The notes under the pieces were generated by a model. That model was not told the DNA's origin and made no database searches. It saw only the letters and a program-made list of their open reading frames with translations. Both the position numbers and the translations under genes were made by a program. Below are positions 16,360-25,271 of a stretch of 64,000 bases of DNA, one piece after another. The stretch lies in NCBI RefSeq assembly GCF_049568105.1, contig NZ_CP145335.1, positions 1,612,001 through 1,676,000 of the forward strand, written 5' to 3'. Source of the stretch: Salinisphaera sp049568105. GTDB lineage: Bacteria; Pseudomonadota; Gammaproteobacteria; Nevskiales; Salinisphaeraceae. Within the stretch, counting starts at the first letter, position 1. The number at the start of each line of letters is the position of its first letter.

Positions 16360-16806
16360 ATGAGCCATTCAGTATGGAAACTTCTGCCTAGAACGGGGAT
16401 CGAGAATGACTCGATCGAGATCGTCTTTGGAATGAAGCGTCAGGATTTAAGGGGCTTAATGTCCCATCAGTTTTCTATGCCAAAAAGCCATTTTCCAGAC
16501 GAGGATGACTTTGTATCCGCAGATCAATCGACCGTTATTCGTATCCGGTATGAAGATGGGGTGGTTCGAGATATCGAGTTTCTAGATGGGGTTTTGTCTT
16601 ATCAAGCTATTAACCTGCACTCGGAGACCACGCTGTCAGAGCTTGAAGAAGCGCTTGAGGCGTCTGGATTCACATTAAGACCTACAGAATGGTTGGGTAG
16701 CGGCCAAGATTGCCCCGAATTGGGCCTAAATATCGCATCCCGCAAAGATGTAGGCGGCAATAGTGACCAAGTCGAGTGGGTCATCCTGAGCCGTGATTTT
16801 CATTAG
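16360..16806 (+). CDS. Hypothetical protein, AT-richer orphan
   Basis: A 148-residue soluble, acidic protein with no signal peptide or membrane segment (starts MSHSVWKLLPRTGIENDSIE; C-terminus QVEWVILSRDFH). I do not recognise its family. Its alternating hydrophobic/acidic strands and small size resemble immunity-type or toxin-associated proteins, but there is no toxin beside it. Base composition and codon use (many AT-ending codons) differ visibly from its neighbours, which suggests recent horizontal acquisition. ATG follows AGGACACAAC. Confidence 0.6.
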   Translation: MSHSVWKLLPRTGIENDSIEIVFGMKRQDLRGLMSHQFSMPKSHFPDEDDFVSADQSTVIRIRYEDGVVRDIEFLDGVLSYQAINLHSETTLSELEEALEASGFTLRPTEWLGSGQDCPELGLNIASRKDVGGNSDQVEWVILSRDFH

Positions 16807-17037
16807 CAATGGCGCCAGCTGGCAATTCGATCGAGCTGATGTCGATTCGCGGCACGGCTTAAATCGAGCGTTAGGCTATAAGCCTGAAGAGCATCGCTAT
16901 TGTGGTCGGGAAAAGCCGATATGCATGCCCGTGTGCTAACCGCTTGGCCGTTGAAAAAATAAGAACCGGCTGCGGTAAATCGCGGGCTACGGCCAGCGTT
17001 CATCGCTGGCGTAACTATCAAAGAACGCCGTGAAAAG
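16807..17037. other. Intergenic, no gene recognised
   Basis: No convincing ORF; it may contain further unrecognisable decay of the bestrophin copy that follows. Confidence 0.3.
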
Positions 17038-17275
17038 GTGCTACTGGCCCGGGAGCGCCGTGCCCGATTGACTTGACCAGGTCGGTTTCGGCGACGATTT
17101 AGATAGAGGCAAGCGGTCGGTCGTGCGGTGCATGTCAAGGGTCGGTGAGGTCGTCGCCGGGGGCGTCATACGGCAAAGACGTTAAGCCCAACCAGGGCGG
17201 GGGATCGGGTAAATCAGCCGAATGCGACATGATGCTGATCGGCAGCAGCAAGCTGAACGGACGTCGGATTCGGAG
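17038..17275 (-). pseudogene. Bestrophin-family gene remnant
   Basis: The minus strand is a decayed copy of the C-terminal third of the intact bestrophin-like gene at 29681-30595. Matching pieces are SLLLPISIM (intact: CLLLPISIV), GDDLTDP (GDDLVDP), PHDRPLAST (PHDLPLTSI) and VAETDLVKSIGHGAPGPV (VIETDLVESIGHPAPEPV). In-frame stops interrupt it and the TPIGSTLVGLMF region is scrambled. The DNA match is visible by eye (for example GACCAGGTCGGTTTCG against CACCAAGTCGGTTTCG). A non-functional remnant, probably of an old duplication or transfer. Confidence 0.8.
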
Positions 17276-17371
17276 TCAGGTTTTGTTTTTATGCGCGGCA
17301 GCGGTATTTGAGCATGTTGCGTGGCTGGACCGGTTCTATCTCGAAGCGCGGAAACCGCGATCCGGAAGACG

Positions 17372-17992
17372 CTAGACTGCCAGCGCCGCGAGACCCACGA
17401 AGATTAACGCGCCGGCCCAGATGCGATCAGTGTCGATCCAGGTTGCGCGTAACCATCGCAGCCCCAGGTAACGATAGATCACCCAGGCGACGATACCGGC
17501 GGCTGCCAGCATCGCGGCGGTGTGTATGGCAACCATGGCCAGTGCCAGTAGCGTATCGGCCGGCATCGTCATCGTGTGATGGCTGGGCGAGGTCGCGGCG
17601 AGATAGATCGGCACCAGCATCAGCCCGGCGCCGTGTGCGCTCGCCATGAGAAACGACCACAGCATGAGCCGTTTGGGGCCGATGCGTGCCAGTGCACGCG
17701 GATGGCGGGGCCGCATGAATTTGTACACTCCGAAGCTGATAAGCAGGGCGGCGGCGCCAATCTGCAGGACCGGCCGCTCGATCGCCAGCGAACGCAGCAC
17801 CGCGGCCGGTAGCAGGACGACTGCCATAGCCAGTACATGGCCGCCGGTCAGGGGCAGGAGTGCGGACCATACGGCTTGCGCGCGGCCGGCCTGTAGACCG
17901 TTGGATACCGCGAAAAGCCAACCCATGGCGGGATTAAGGCCGTGGAACAGGCCGAGCCCGGCAGCCGCCAGCCACGGCCAGAGCGGGCCCAC
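17372..17992 (-). CDS. Polytopic membrane protein coupled to the SBP56 gene
   Basis: A 206-residue protein with about six hydrophobic segments. Conserved-looking motifs are GLFHGLNPAMGWLFAVSNGL near the N-terminus and SAHGAGLMLVP mid-protein; the His-containing motifs recall the NiCoT/RcnA/HupE type of small metal-permease folds. Databases carry such proteins as uncharacterised membrane proteins, sometimes mislabelled ArcD. The GTG start at 17992 is only three bases after the SBP56 stop, so the two are almost certainly translationally coupled. It may move the metal or sulfur species used by SBP56; that is inference. Confidence 0.75.
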   Translation of the reverse strand: MGPLWPWLAAAGLGLFHGLNPAMGWLFAVSNGLQAGRAQAVWSALLPLTGGHVLAMAVVLLPAAVLRSLAIERPVLQIGAAALLISFGVYKFMRPRHPRALARIGPKRLMLWSFLMASAHGAGLMLVPIYLAATSPSHHTMTMPADTLLALAMVAIHTAAMLAAAGIVAWVIYRYLGLRWLRATWIDTDRIWAGALIFVGLAALAV

Positions 17993-17995
17993 GGC

Positions 17996-19396
17996 TTAGG
18001 GGAAGGCGAACGATTCGGTCGAGCAGTCGCCGCCGTCGAGGCGGATTTGATGGGCGCGATAATTCGGGCCGAAGTCTACGCAAAACGCCGGGTCCAGCTG
18101 CATCGTGCCATCGTCGGCGATATCGGCTTTGATGGCGACGCCGGGTACGCCGTCTGGATAGAATTGATCGTCCCAGCTGCTGTATAGCGAATTGGTGACA
18201 TACACCCGCCGGCCGTCGCGGCTGATCTCGACCATTTGCGGGCCGCCGCCGAATGCCTGCCCATTGGAGTGCGGTCTATGCGTGGCGATGCCGCCGATTT
18301 CGATCGTGCCGTTATGGCACGGGGCTCGCGGATCGCTGACATCGTATTGGCGTAGTTCGCCTGTGCCCCAACAGGCCACGTACAAGTAACGATCGTCCAG
18401 CGATAGATCGATATCGGTAACCAGTGGCGGTACCGCTTCGAAGCCTTTGAGCAATTCTGGCAGTTGATCGGCGGCGGCGGGAACGGCGGGGATTTCGATG
18501 GTCTTTTCGATCTGGAATACGTCGCCCTCGCGATACCAGGTCCAGACCGAGGCGGCGAGGCTGGTCGTATCGATCACCACGCCGACGAAGCCGTATTGTT
18601 CTCGCGGATCGTGGGCAGGCCGGACTTCGAGCGCCATCTGATGCTGGGCGCCCAGATCGATGGTTTGGCGAAGCCGCCGCGCAGCCAAGTCCCAGAAGTG
18701 GATACGATGGCCGTAACGATGGGCGAGCAGCGCCTCCGGTACAAGCCCTTGTTCGAATAACGGCGGCTTGCCCCATTCGCTGGTGATCGCGATGTCGTGT
18801 GCGATATGCCACCAGAAATCGTAGTGCAGCTCCTGATCGCCGCGCTCGATCTCCCATTGACCCAGAATGTCGAGGCTGTCGCAGTCCATGAGAAAAATGC
18901 CGGCCGGTCCATCGGCGCCTTCGGCGCCCATACCGCCGAGGGCGCTGACATAAACCCCTTCGGGCCCGCAGTGAATCGTATGCGGCCGGGAATAGCCGGT
19001 ACGCTCAGCCAGTTCGTCGGCCTCGATGGTGCGCACAAGCCTGGCCTCGGTCGGGCTTGGATGGGTATCGATGATGTGCAGCCGGGACGATCGCAGCCCG
19101 GGTACGATCAGGTAGCGGCGCGTGACAAACGGATGACAGGACTGCGGTCCCAGCATCGAACTACAGGCGTTCCAGCCGAAATGGTGCAACTCGTCGCCCA
19201 CGTTCGGCATGTCGATGCGATGCACCACTGTGGCGTAGTGCGGCGACTCCGGATCGAGATCGACCACGACAATGGCGTCGGGCCGGTCGGCGTTGGGACA
19301 TAGCGTGGCCACGAAACCATAACGCTCGCGTGGCCCGGCCATGGCAAGGCGCGGAGAAGGGTAAAACGTCTTATCGGGACGCAGTTGAGCCGCCAT
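17996..19396 (-). CDS. mtoX: Selenium-binding protein SBP56 / methanethiol oxidase
   Basis: A 466-residue SBP56-family beta-propeller. Family hallmarks are RYGFVATLCPN, HHFGWNACSSML (H71, H72, C78), SRPHTIHCGPEGVYVSALG, LHYDFWWH, ACWGTGELRQYDVSDP and the C-terminal ending CVDFGPNYRAHQIRL. Bacterial members (MtoX) oxidise methanethiol to formaldehyde, H2S and H2O2 using copper. No twin-arginine or Sec signal is evident at the chosen start, unlike periplasmic MtoX. The start at 19396 follows AGGAGATGAGACC; an upstream in-frame ATG is possible. First gene of an operon with the membrane protein downstream. Confidence 0.88.
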   Translation of the reverse strand: MAAQLRPDKTFYPSPRLAMAGPRERYGFVATLCPNADRPDAIVVVDLDPESPHYATVVHRIDMPNVGDELHHFGWNACSSMLGPQSCHPFVTRRYLIVPGLRSSRLHIIDTHPSPTEARLVRTIEADELAERTGYSRPHTIHCGPEGVYVSALGGMGAEGADGPAGIFLMDCDSLDILGQWEIERGDQELHYDFWWHIAHDIAITSEWGKPPLFEQGLVPEALLAHRYGHRIHFWDLAARRLRQTIDLGAQHQMALEVRPAHDPREQYGFVGVVIDTTSLAASVWTWYREGDVFQIEKTIEIPAVPAAADQLPELLKGFEAVPPLVTDIDLSLDDRYLYVACWGTGELRQYDVSDPRAPCHNGTIEIGGIATHRPHSNGQAFGGGPQMVEISRDGRRVYVTNSLYSSWDDQFYPDGVPGVAIKADIADDGTMQLDPAFCVDFGPNYRAHQIRLDGGDCSTESFAFP

Positions 19397-19624
19397 GGTC
19401 TCATCTCCTGTCGCCATAGATGGCAAAGTCGTTTATGTTTTGAATTCACGCTTTCGGAAGATTATTCGCGTCCTTATTCCATTTTCGGTTTCTGCGGCCG
19501 TCGCCTCATCAAAGCCCTCGCACGCTGTCTTTCCTAATATGGGCCGTAGCCGGGCCGTTCTAGATCGCCATGCGCGGCGATTGTTCGAGATCAGGCATGA
19601 CCGAAAACCGCGCCGGGTCGCGCC
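19397..19624. other. Intergenic upstream of the SBP56 operon
   Basis: Contains the probable mtoX promoter and the 3' flank of the GFA gene, with an AT-rich stretch (TTTTGAATTCACGCTTTCGG, near 19438). No gene recognised. Confidence 0.4.
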
Positions 19625-20059
19625 TCATTCCTCTAGCGTGATACCCGAGCCGCCCATATCCGCTGGCACATCCTTGAACTTTGGTAAGCCATCGGCCATA
19701 GGCAATACTGTCTCCTGATAATTAACGTGCACGGCAGGCTGGAAGTCGAAGTCGGAAATCACCGCTGCATAGACATCGACGAGATTCCACTCGGGATGTT
19801 CAGTAAAAAGATGGCCGCCGCAGGTTGCGCACCACTTGCGAGTGCTTCGGGGCGTCTTGTTAAAGCTTTCGAGTCGTTCCGCGCCGCGGGTAAGCCGTAA
19901 GGCATCGGGCGCCCACAGCGAGAACGCATTGACCGGGCCGGCGGACCAATGTCGGCATGATTCGCAGTGACAATAGCCCATGGCCACGGGGTCTCCCGTC
20001 AACTCGAACTGGACCTCACCACAGAAACATCCGCCCTGGTAGCGATTGGCTTGGCTCAT
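19625..20059 (-). CDS. GFA-family protein (Mss4-like fold)
   Basis: A 144-residue GFA-domain protein with the full zinc-binding cysteine set: C11/C13 (CFCGEVQFEL), C30/C32/C35 (GYCHCESCRHW) and C77/C80 (KWCATCGGHLF). Members include S-(hydroxymethyl)glutathione synthase-like proteins, but most have unknown substrates. The start at 20059 follows GGAAAGGTGAT and begins the conserved domain. It sits upstream of the SBP56 operon on the same strand. Since MtoX releases formaldehyde, a role in formaldehyde-glutathione chemistry would fit the neighbourhood, but this is inference. Confidence 0.87.
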   Translation of the reverse strand: MSQANRYQGGCFCGEVQFELTGDPVAMGYCHCESCRHWSAGPVNAFSLWAPDALRLTRGAERLESFNKTPRSTRKWCATCGGHLFTEHPEWNLVDVYAAVISDFDFQPAVHVNYQETVLPMADGLPKFKDVPADMGGSGITLEE

Positions 20060-20305
20060 ATCACCTTTCCTCCGTGGGGAGCGTACGACGCGCGGCGCGG
20101 GGTACGAAGAAAAGAGATCACGGGGCTCGGGTATTCGGCCGGGTGGCACCCGGCAGTTCGTGCATTGGCCGTCGAGGCTTTAGACGATCGATAAGCTGTT
20201 TATTGTATTCCAGCTATCGAACAATGGGAGCTTCGGCCGTGTCCGATATTCCATCGGGATAATTTCTGGCGACTGCGGGTATCTGTGCAGCTCGGCTTCG
20301 GGGCC
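20060..20305. other. Intergenic upstream of GFA gene
   Basis: Promoter region of the GFA gene plus non-coding DNA up to MITE copy 2; no gene recognised. Confidence 0.35.
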
Positions 20306-20586
20306 AGGGCGTGTTGCGGTTGCGTGCGAGTCCGCGCCCAGAGCTGCTTACAGGGCTGTTGGGCTGCAAGCCAAGGCGTAGCGAGTACAGCGTCGTTGCG
20401 CGACGTCCATAAGCGGCAACGCTGGATTGCGGCCAAGCAGCCGTTATTTCGAGGGGCGCCCTAAACCGCATCTAGCCGCCTTACGAGCCTTGAGCATGGC
20501 ACGGGCCAGAACCAGTGGCGCGTGCCTTGCCAGCGCCACGATTCGGGCGGCAAAACGGCGCTCGGACGAAACCTCAACACGCTCTA
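20306..20586 (-). repeat. MITE-like dispersed element, copy 2
   Basis: About 280 bp from AGGGCGTGTTGCGGTTGCGT to CGAAACCTCAACACGCTCTA, reverse orientation to copies 1, 3 and 5. Shared core: GGGCTGTTGGGCTGCAAGCC, CGGCAACGCTGGATTGCGGC. Its interior matches copy 4 best. No ORF of interest inside. Confidence 0.75.
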
Positions 20587-20791
20587 GTGCCATTCCGAGC
20601 GGATGGGCCGAGTCCTGAATAATTGGAAAAGATTGGGTTAGCGGAGGCTATCCGAAAAATAAGGCATGTTTTGTAAATACTGTAGTTCTTTAAAACGCAA
20701 GCGATATAAGTCAGTACGTGTTGCGAATACGGGTTCTGTCTCGAATTTCGGGCCGACGTATGAGGCGTTCTTTGGTCGAGCTTGGCGGTGG
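20587..20791. other. Intergenic, AT-rich
   Basis: Region downstream of the sulfatase maturase gene. AT-richer than its flanks (AAATACTGTAGTTCTTTAAA) but with no recognisable gene or strong terminator. Confidence 0.35.
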
Positions 20792-22051
20792 CTACGTCGA
20801 GTCCGCATCGTGGCTGGGGGAGGGCGCGTGCATGATCTCATCGGCAAAACGGCCCGCGCGTATTAGATTCGCCATCGTTTGCATCGGCCCATCGATGTGC
20901 CTGAAGAAACGCTTGTAGCCGGCACACAGATAGTTGAGCCCCGGTTCGCCATCTGGTGTGTTGATGAAGCGATTGCGTGGACACTCGCCGTAGCATGCGA
21001 ACAGGACGTCGCATTCGCGGCAATAGGCGGGCAGGCTGTCGAACTTGTCTTGGCCGAAACGACGCTGCCGCTCGGAAACGACGAGATCCAGCAGCGGGCT
21101 GTCCTGGATATTGCCGAGCAGGTAATCCGGCTCGACGTAGTGATCGCAGGAGTAGACGTCGCCGTTGTGCTCGAGTGCCAACGCGTTGCCGCAGGTGGGC
21201 GAGAAGATGCACAGATTGTGCTGGCCGAGCCAGCTGCCGAGCGCAACATCGAAGGTCTGCACGAACACGGTGCCGATATCCCGCCTGACCCATTCGTCGA
21301 ACACATCGCACAGGAAGCGCCCAAATGGCTCGGCCTTGACCGAACGCTCGGTCACGAGATTGCCGCGCTGTCGATACAGGGGCCGCTCGCCGCCGGGGCG
21401 CCGGCCCCAGCCCTGGTTGGCGGCTGGCAGGAGCTCTTCTGTCGCCCGTTCGACGATCGGGATGAACTGAAGATAACGCGCCTGCAATTCGTCACGAAAG
21501 AATCGGTAGACATCGAGCGGATGATCGACATTGGCAGCGTGGATCGTGCAGAGCACGTTCACGTCGACCGCGTGCCGCTGTAGCCGTTCCCAGGCTCGCA
21601 TGACGAGATGGAATGAGCCGCCGCCGCGCTTGTCGACCCGATAGGCATCGTGCATGGCCTGCGGGCCGTCGATGCTCAGGCCGACCAGGAAGCGGTGCTT
21701 TTTTAGAAACGCGCACCAGCGGTCATCGATGAGCAGGCCGTTGGTCTGGATGCTATGCAGGACGTGCTGCTGCGGTTGGCGATACTTTTCGACCAGCGCG
21801 ACGGCTCGCTCGAAGAAGTCGAGCCCCATGATCGTCGGCTCGCCGCCTTGCCATGCGATATTGACCTCCGGCTCGCCGTGCTGCGCCAGCCGCTGCTGGA
21901 TATATCGCTCGAGCACGTCGTCTGACATGCGTGGGTGCGTCTCCGGATACAGCCCGTCCTTCGACAGGAAGAAACAGTATTTACAATCCAGATTGCAGGC
22001 GGCGCCGGTGGGCTTGGCCAGCAGGTGGAATGGAACAGGCGCGGTGCTCAT
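20792..22051 (-). CDS. Anaerobic sulfatase-maturating enzyme (radical SAM/SPASM)
   Basis: A 419-residue anSME. The radical-SAM [4Fe-4S] motif is CNLDCKYC (C19, C23, C26), followed by AWQGGEPTIMGLDFF and QTNGLLIDDRWC; the C-terminal SPASM cysteines include CGNALALEHNGDVYSCDHYV and YCRECDVLFACYGECPRNRF. It oxidises the active-site Cys of sulfatases to C-alpha-formylglycine. The start at 22051 follows GAGGAAGGCAAC. It lies 112 bp behind the C-type (CSPTR) sulfatase on the same strand, forming a sulfatase-maturase operon that can also serve the second sulfatase. Confidence 0.93.
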   Translation of the reverse strand: MSTAPVPFHLLAKPTGAACNLDCKYCFFLSKDGLYPETHPRMSDDVLERYIQQRLAQHGEPEVNIAWQGGEPTIMGLDFFERAVALVEKYRQPQQHVLHSIQTNGLLIDDRWCAFLKKHRFLVGLSIDGPQAMHDAYRVDKRGGGSFHLVMRAWERLQRHAVDVNVLCTIHAANVDHPLDVYRFFRDELQARYLQFIPIVERATEELLPAANQGWGRRPGGERPLYRQRGNLVTERSVKAEPFGRFLCDVFDEWVRRDIGTVFVQTFDVALGSWLGQHNLCIFSPTCGNALALEHNGDVYSCDHYVEPDYLLGNIQDSPLLDLVVSERQRRFGQDKFDSLPAYCRECDVLFACYGECPRNRFINTPDGEPGLNYLCAGYKRFFRHIDGPMQTMANLIRAGRFADEIMHAPSPSHDADST

Positions 22052-22163
22052 GTTGCCTTCCTCCTCGGGACGTCCGTCGATAGCAAGAGCGGCGCAGGCA
22101 CGAAGATTCATGCCGCGCCGCCCGCTGCGGTGGGCTGGCGGCCCATGGATAGGCCCGCCGGGC

Positions 22164-24533
22164 TTAGTCGACTGCCATCGCGGCCGCCATCTCCTGTTCG
22201 AGATCTCGGTACTGTTGCTGTTCTACCGAGACTTCCACGAACTGGATCGTGCCGCCGGTGAACTCGCCCTGGGTCTCGGGCGTGTATTCCGAGGCGACCG
22301 CATCGGCACTGTCGCGGCCGACGCACAGGCCGTCCCCGCATAGCGTGAATTTGCCGGTCTGGGTCCGCATTGGTCCTTCGGCGACCATCTTGTCGTCGAT
22401 ATACAGCTGGGCGATCCCGTGCGACTCACCGTATTGACCGGCCGTTTCGCGGTTGAAGGCCACCCCGAGCGTGTACTGGCCCGGTGTGAGCTCTTCGCTG
22501 GAGACGAGCTTCTGCTCTGGCGGGATGCCGAGGAAGTTGTATACGTAGTACAGCTTCTTGTCTTTTATGAACAGCGAGTGCCCGCCAAACCGGGAGCCAT
22601 GGGCGAAAATCACGCCTGAGGTGTTTTCGCCAACCTCGACGTTGGCCAGAATCTTGTACGACCGCCCGCGTAGGTTAACCGCGACCCCTTCGGGGACGGC
22701 GGTGGTATCGGGATAGTAAATGTATCGATCCTGAGGGGCTTCGGACGACGGCCGCTCTATACCGGACAGAATTTCTACGGCAGGCCGGTCGTCCAGCGGC
22801 AGCACTAGGTTCTTGCGGGCCTCATCCATCCATACCTGCTTGAGGTGCTCTAGCTTGTCCGGGTACGTTTCGGCCAGGTCGGTCGATTCGGAACGATCTT
22901 CGGCCACGTGATACAGCTCCCATCGGTCCTGATCGAAGTGTCCGCGGCCGGAGAGCGGTGCATGGACAGCGCCCGCCCGCCAGCCATCTTCCCAGATGCC
23001 GCGCGAGCCGAGCATGGCGAAATACTGGCGCTGCTTCTGGGTCGGTCCATCGGCATCGGCGTCGAAGCTGTAGCGCATCGAAACACCGGAAAGTGGGTAT
23101 TGCTGCACGCCGCGGTAGGTGTCCGGCATTTCTAGACCGCACACATCGAGGATGGTGGGCACGATATCGGTCGAGTGGTGATACTGATGCCGGATCTCGC
23201 CGCGTGCCTGCATGCCCTTAGGCCAGGAGACGATCAGCGGATCGCAGGTACCACCGGAATACTCCGAGTAGCGTTTGAACATCTTGAACGGCGCCGAGAA
23301 GGCCACTGCCCAGCCCGTGGGAAAGTGGTTGTAGGCGTCGGGGCCGCCCAGTTTGTCGATCAACTTCATGTTTTCCTCGAGGGTATCGGGAAAACCGTTG
23401 AAGAACTTGTTTTCGTTGACCGAGCCGTTGGGCGAGCCTTCGCCCGAAGCGCCGTTATCGGCAGCATAGAACACCAGCGTGTTGTCGAGCTGGCCGGATT
23501 CTTCCAGATAGTCGATGATGCGTCCGATCTGGGCATCGGTATATTCCGAGAAACCGGCCCATACCTCGGCCATGCGCGCGAAGAGCTTTTTCTCGTCGTC
23601 GCTCAAGCTATCCCATGGCTTGACGTAATCGCCGGCGAGCGCTTGGTCATCCGGCATCGGGTTGATTGGGGTCAGTTGGGTGCCTTCGGGCAAGACGCCT
23701 TTGTCGATCATGCGGGGCAACACCCACTCGCGATAGGCCTCGTAGCCATCGTCGAACTTGCCCTTGTACTTGTCGATGTAATCCTGGGGGCAATGGTGCG
23801 GGGCATGGTTGGCGCCGGGACAGAACCACATATACCAGGGCTTGGAAGGGTTGCTGGCCTTGTTGTCACGGATCATGCGCAGCGCCTGATCGGCCAGATC
23901 CTTCGACAGATGGTAGCCCTCGGCGGGCGTATAGGGTTGATCGATGAAGTGGTTGTCTTCAACCAGGTCCGGATACCACTGATTGGTCTCGCCGCCCAGG
24001 AAACCGTAGAAGCGGTCGAAGCCCTGCTGCAAGGGCCAGGTCGCGCGGTAGCCGCCGGGCGCATTGTCCTGCTCGGGCACGTTGTGGTTCTTGCCCACCC
24101 AGAAAGTGCTCCAGCCGGCATCCTGCAGGATCTGGGAGACCGTGGCGCATTGATCGGGGAGGCGACCATGCTGTCCGGGGAAGCCATTGGTTGCCTCGGC
24201 GATCGCGGCGAAGCCGTTGAGATGGTGGTTCCGGCCGGTCAGGACGGTGGAGCGGGTAGGCGAACACAGCGCGGTCGTGTGCCACTGCGAATACAACAGG
24301 CCGCGGTCCGCCAGTTTCTGGGCTGCCGGCATGTCGATCCGTCCGCCGAAGGGCGACCACGACGCCAGTCCGGTGTCGTCGTACAGGATGAACAGGACGT
24401 TGGGTGCGTCGTCGGGCGCCAGTGGCGGACTGTAGGGCGCCCAGTCAGGTTGTGAGTCGCGGACATCGAGCGCGACCTTTCCGTTGAAAACCTGCTCGGT
24501 ATATTGCTCCGGATATGTCTTTTTCTCGGCCAT
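22164..24533 (-). CDS. Arylsulfatase, Cys-type
   Basis: A 789-residue alkaline-phosphatase-superfamily sulfatase. Metal/active-site motifs are NVLFILYDDTG, C90 in ALCSPTRSTVLTGRNHH (the formylglycine precursor, C-x-P-x-R) and FYAADNGASGEGSPNGS. After the catalytic core comes a C-terminal beta-sandwich-like region (from about residue 610) as in PAS-type large arylsulfatases. No signal peptide is evident, so it is probably cytosolic. It hydrolyses sulfate esters to release sulfate. First gene of the operon with the maturase; divergent from a second sulfatase of nearly the same size. Confidence 0.93.
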   Translation of the reverse strand: MAEKKTYPEQYTEQVFNGKVALDVRDSQPDWAPYSPPLAPDDAPNVLFILYDDTGLASWSPFGGRIDMPAAQKLADRGLLYSQWHTTALCSPTRSTVLTGRNHHLNGFAAIAEATNGFPGQHGRLPDQCATVSQILQDAGWSTFWVGKNHNVPEQDNAPGGYRATWPLQQGFDRFYGFLGGETNQWYPDLVEDNHFIDQPYTPAEGYHLSKDLADQALRMIRDNKASNPSKPWYMWFCPGANHAPHHCPQDYIDKYKGKFDDGYEAYREWVLPRMIDKGVLPEGTQLTPINPMPDDQALAGDYVKPWDSLSDDEKKLFARMAEVWAGFSEYTDAQIGRIIDYLEESGQLDNTLVFYAADNGASGEGSPNGSVNENKFFNGFPDTLEENMKLIDKLGGPDAYNHFPTGWAVAFSAPFKMFKRYSEYSGGTCDPLIVSWPKGMQARGEIRHQYHHSTDIVPTILDVCGLEMPDTYRGVQQYPLSGVSMRYSFDADADGPTQKQRQYFAMLGSRGIWEDGWRAGAVHAPLSGRGHFDQDRWELYHVAEDRSESTDLAETYPDKLEHLKQVWMDEARKNLVLPLDDRPAVEILSGIERPSSEAPQDRYIYYPDTTAVPEGVAVNLRGRSYKILANVEVGENTSGVIFAHGSRFGGHSLFIKDKKLYYVYNFLGIPPEQKLVSSEELTPGQYTLGVAFNRETAGQYGESHGIAQLYIDDKMVAEGPMRTQTGKFTLCGDGLCVGRDSADAVASEYTPETQGEFTGGTIQFVEVSVEQQQYRDLEQEMAAAMAVD

Positions 24534-25271
24534 CGCTAGGGTTCCCCGCTTACTGGTGTCACGGTCGCCTACAGTGTCGAGAGGGCAGTATATCGCCGCT
24601 CTGGCTTTATTGTTATCTTTTATACATAAAATTTGGCTTTAGAACGGGGCCGAACAGTACCTGAACAACCCTGGAAAAATTGAGCGAGTCGGTGCGAATG
24701 GGCCGGCGCAGGCTCGGCGTAGGCTGCTTCGACGGCACCACGCTTCCAAATCGAAGTGGCCACCGACCGCTATCTCTTCTGGATGCGTACGCGCTACGCC
24801 CGAACGCAGGATGCTGTCCCCGGGCCGTACAACGCCGGGCGAAGAAACAGGAATACCGCCAAAGCGGTGCGGCCGATATCAAGGCGGTATTTGCCGTTTT
24901 CGCGAGATCGATCGATTGAGTACGGTTTAACGCGGGGCACGGGCTAGCGACGTACTCACCCGCATTATCGTGTTCATTCGGGGATGTGACCTGAGTCAAT
25001 ACTGCTATTTGTCGTGAGCCTAACTTGGCTTCTGGCGCTTCGTTTGGATGAGGAGACAGACCGAGATCAACCAAAGCCGGCCCGCGATCAGCCCCGTGTT
25101 GATCCCTGGCGTTCGCCCGAATTATCTCGGTCGCTAGGCGCAGATGATCTTCGAGCCGGCGCCCGCCGGATCCACAACTCGGTGACCTGCCACATCGGAT
25201 CGATATGCGAACCGAAAAGCGTGCTCGGCGCACGTATGTGAGGCAGGAATTGGATACTCGTTGAGGTGATC
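24534..25271. other. Divergent promoter region between two sulfatase genes
   Basis: About 740 bp with no convincing gene. It must hold the promoters of both sulfatase transcripts. The AT-rich left edge includes the inverted repeat at 24618-24631. The weakly protein-like frame around 24756-24947 was not accepted as a gene. Confidence 0.5.
24618..24631. promoter_or_regulatory. Palindrome TTTTATACATAAAA upstream of sulfatase
   Basis: A 6-2-6 inverted repeat in a conspicuously AT-rich patch 85 bp upstream of the 24533 start. It could be a regulator binding site or part of a -10 region; only symmetry and position support it. Confidence 0.35.

Noticed and set aside
20666..20866. Small ORF with CKYC motif downstream of the maturase
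   Set aside because: Overlaps the maturase 3' end; CKYC alone is insufficient and composition is random.
23175..24455. 426-codon open frame antisense to sulfatase 1
   Set aside because: A shadow of GC-rich coding DNA; no ribosome site, no domain, and the sulfatase on the other strand is unambiguous.
24756..24947. Frame in the sulfatase intergenic region (ATDRYLFWMRTRYARTQDAV)
   Set aside because: Looks slightly protein-like but has no start context, family or continuation.
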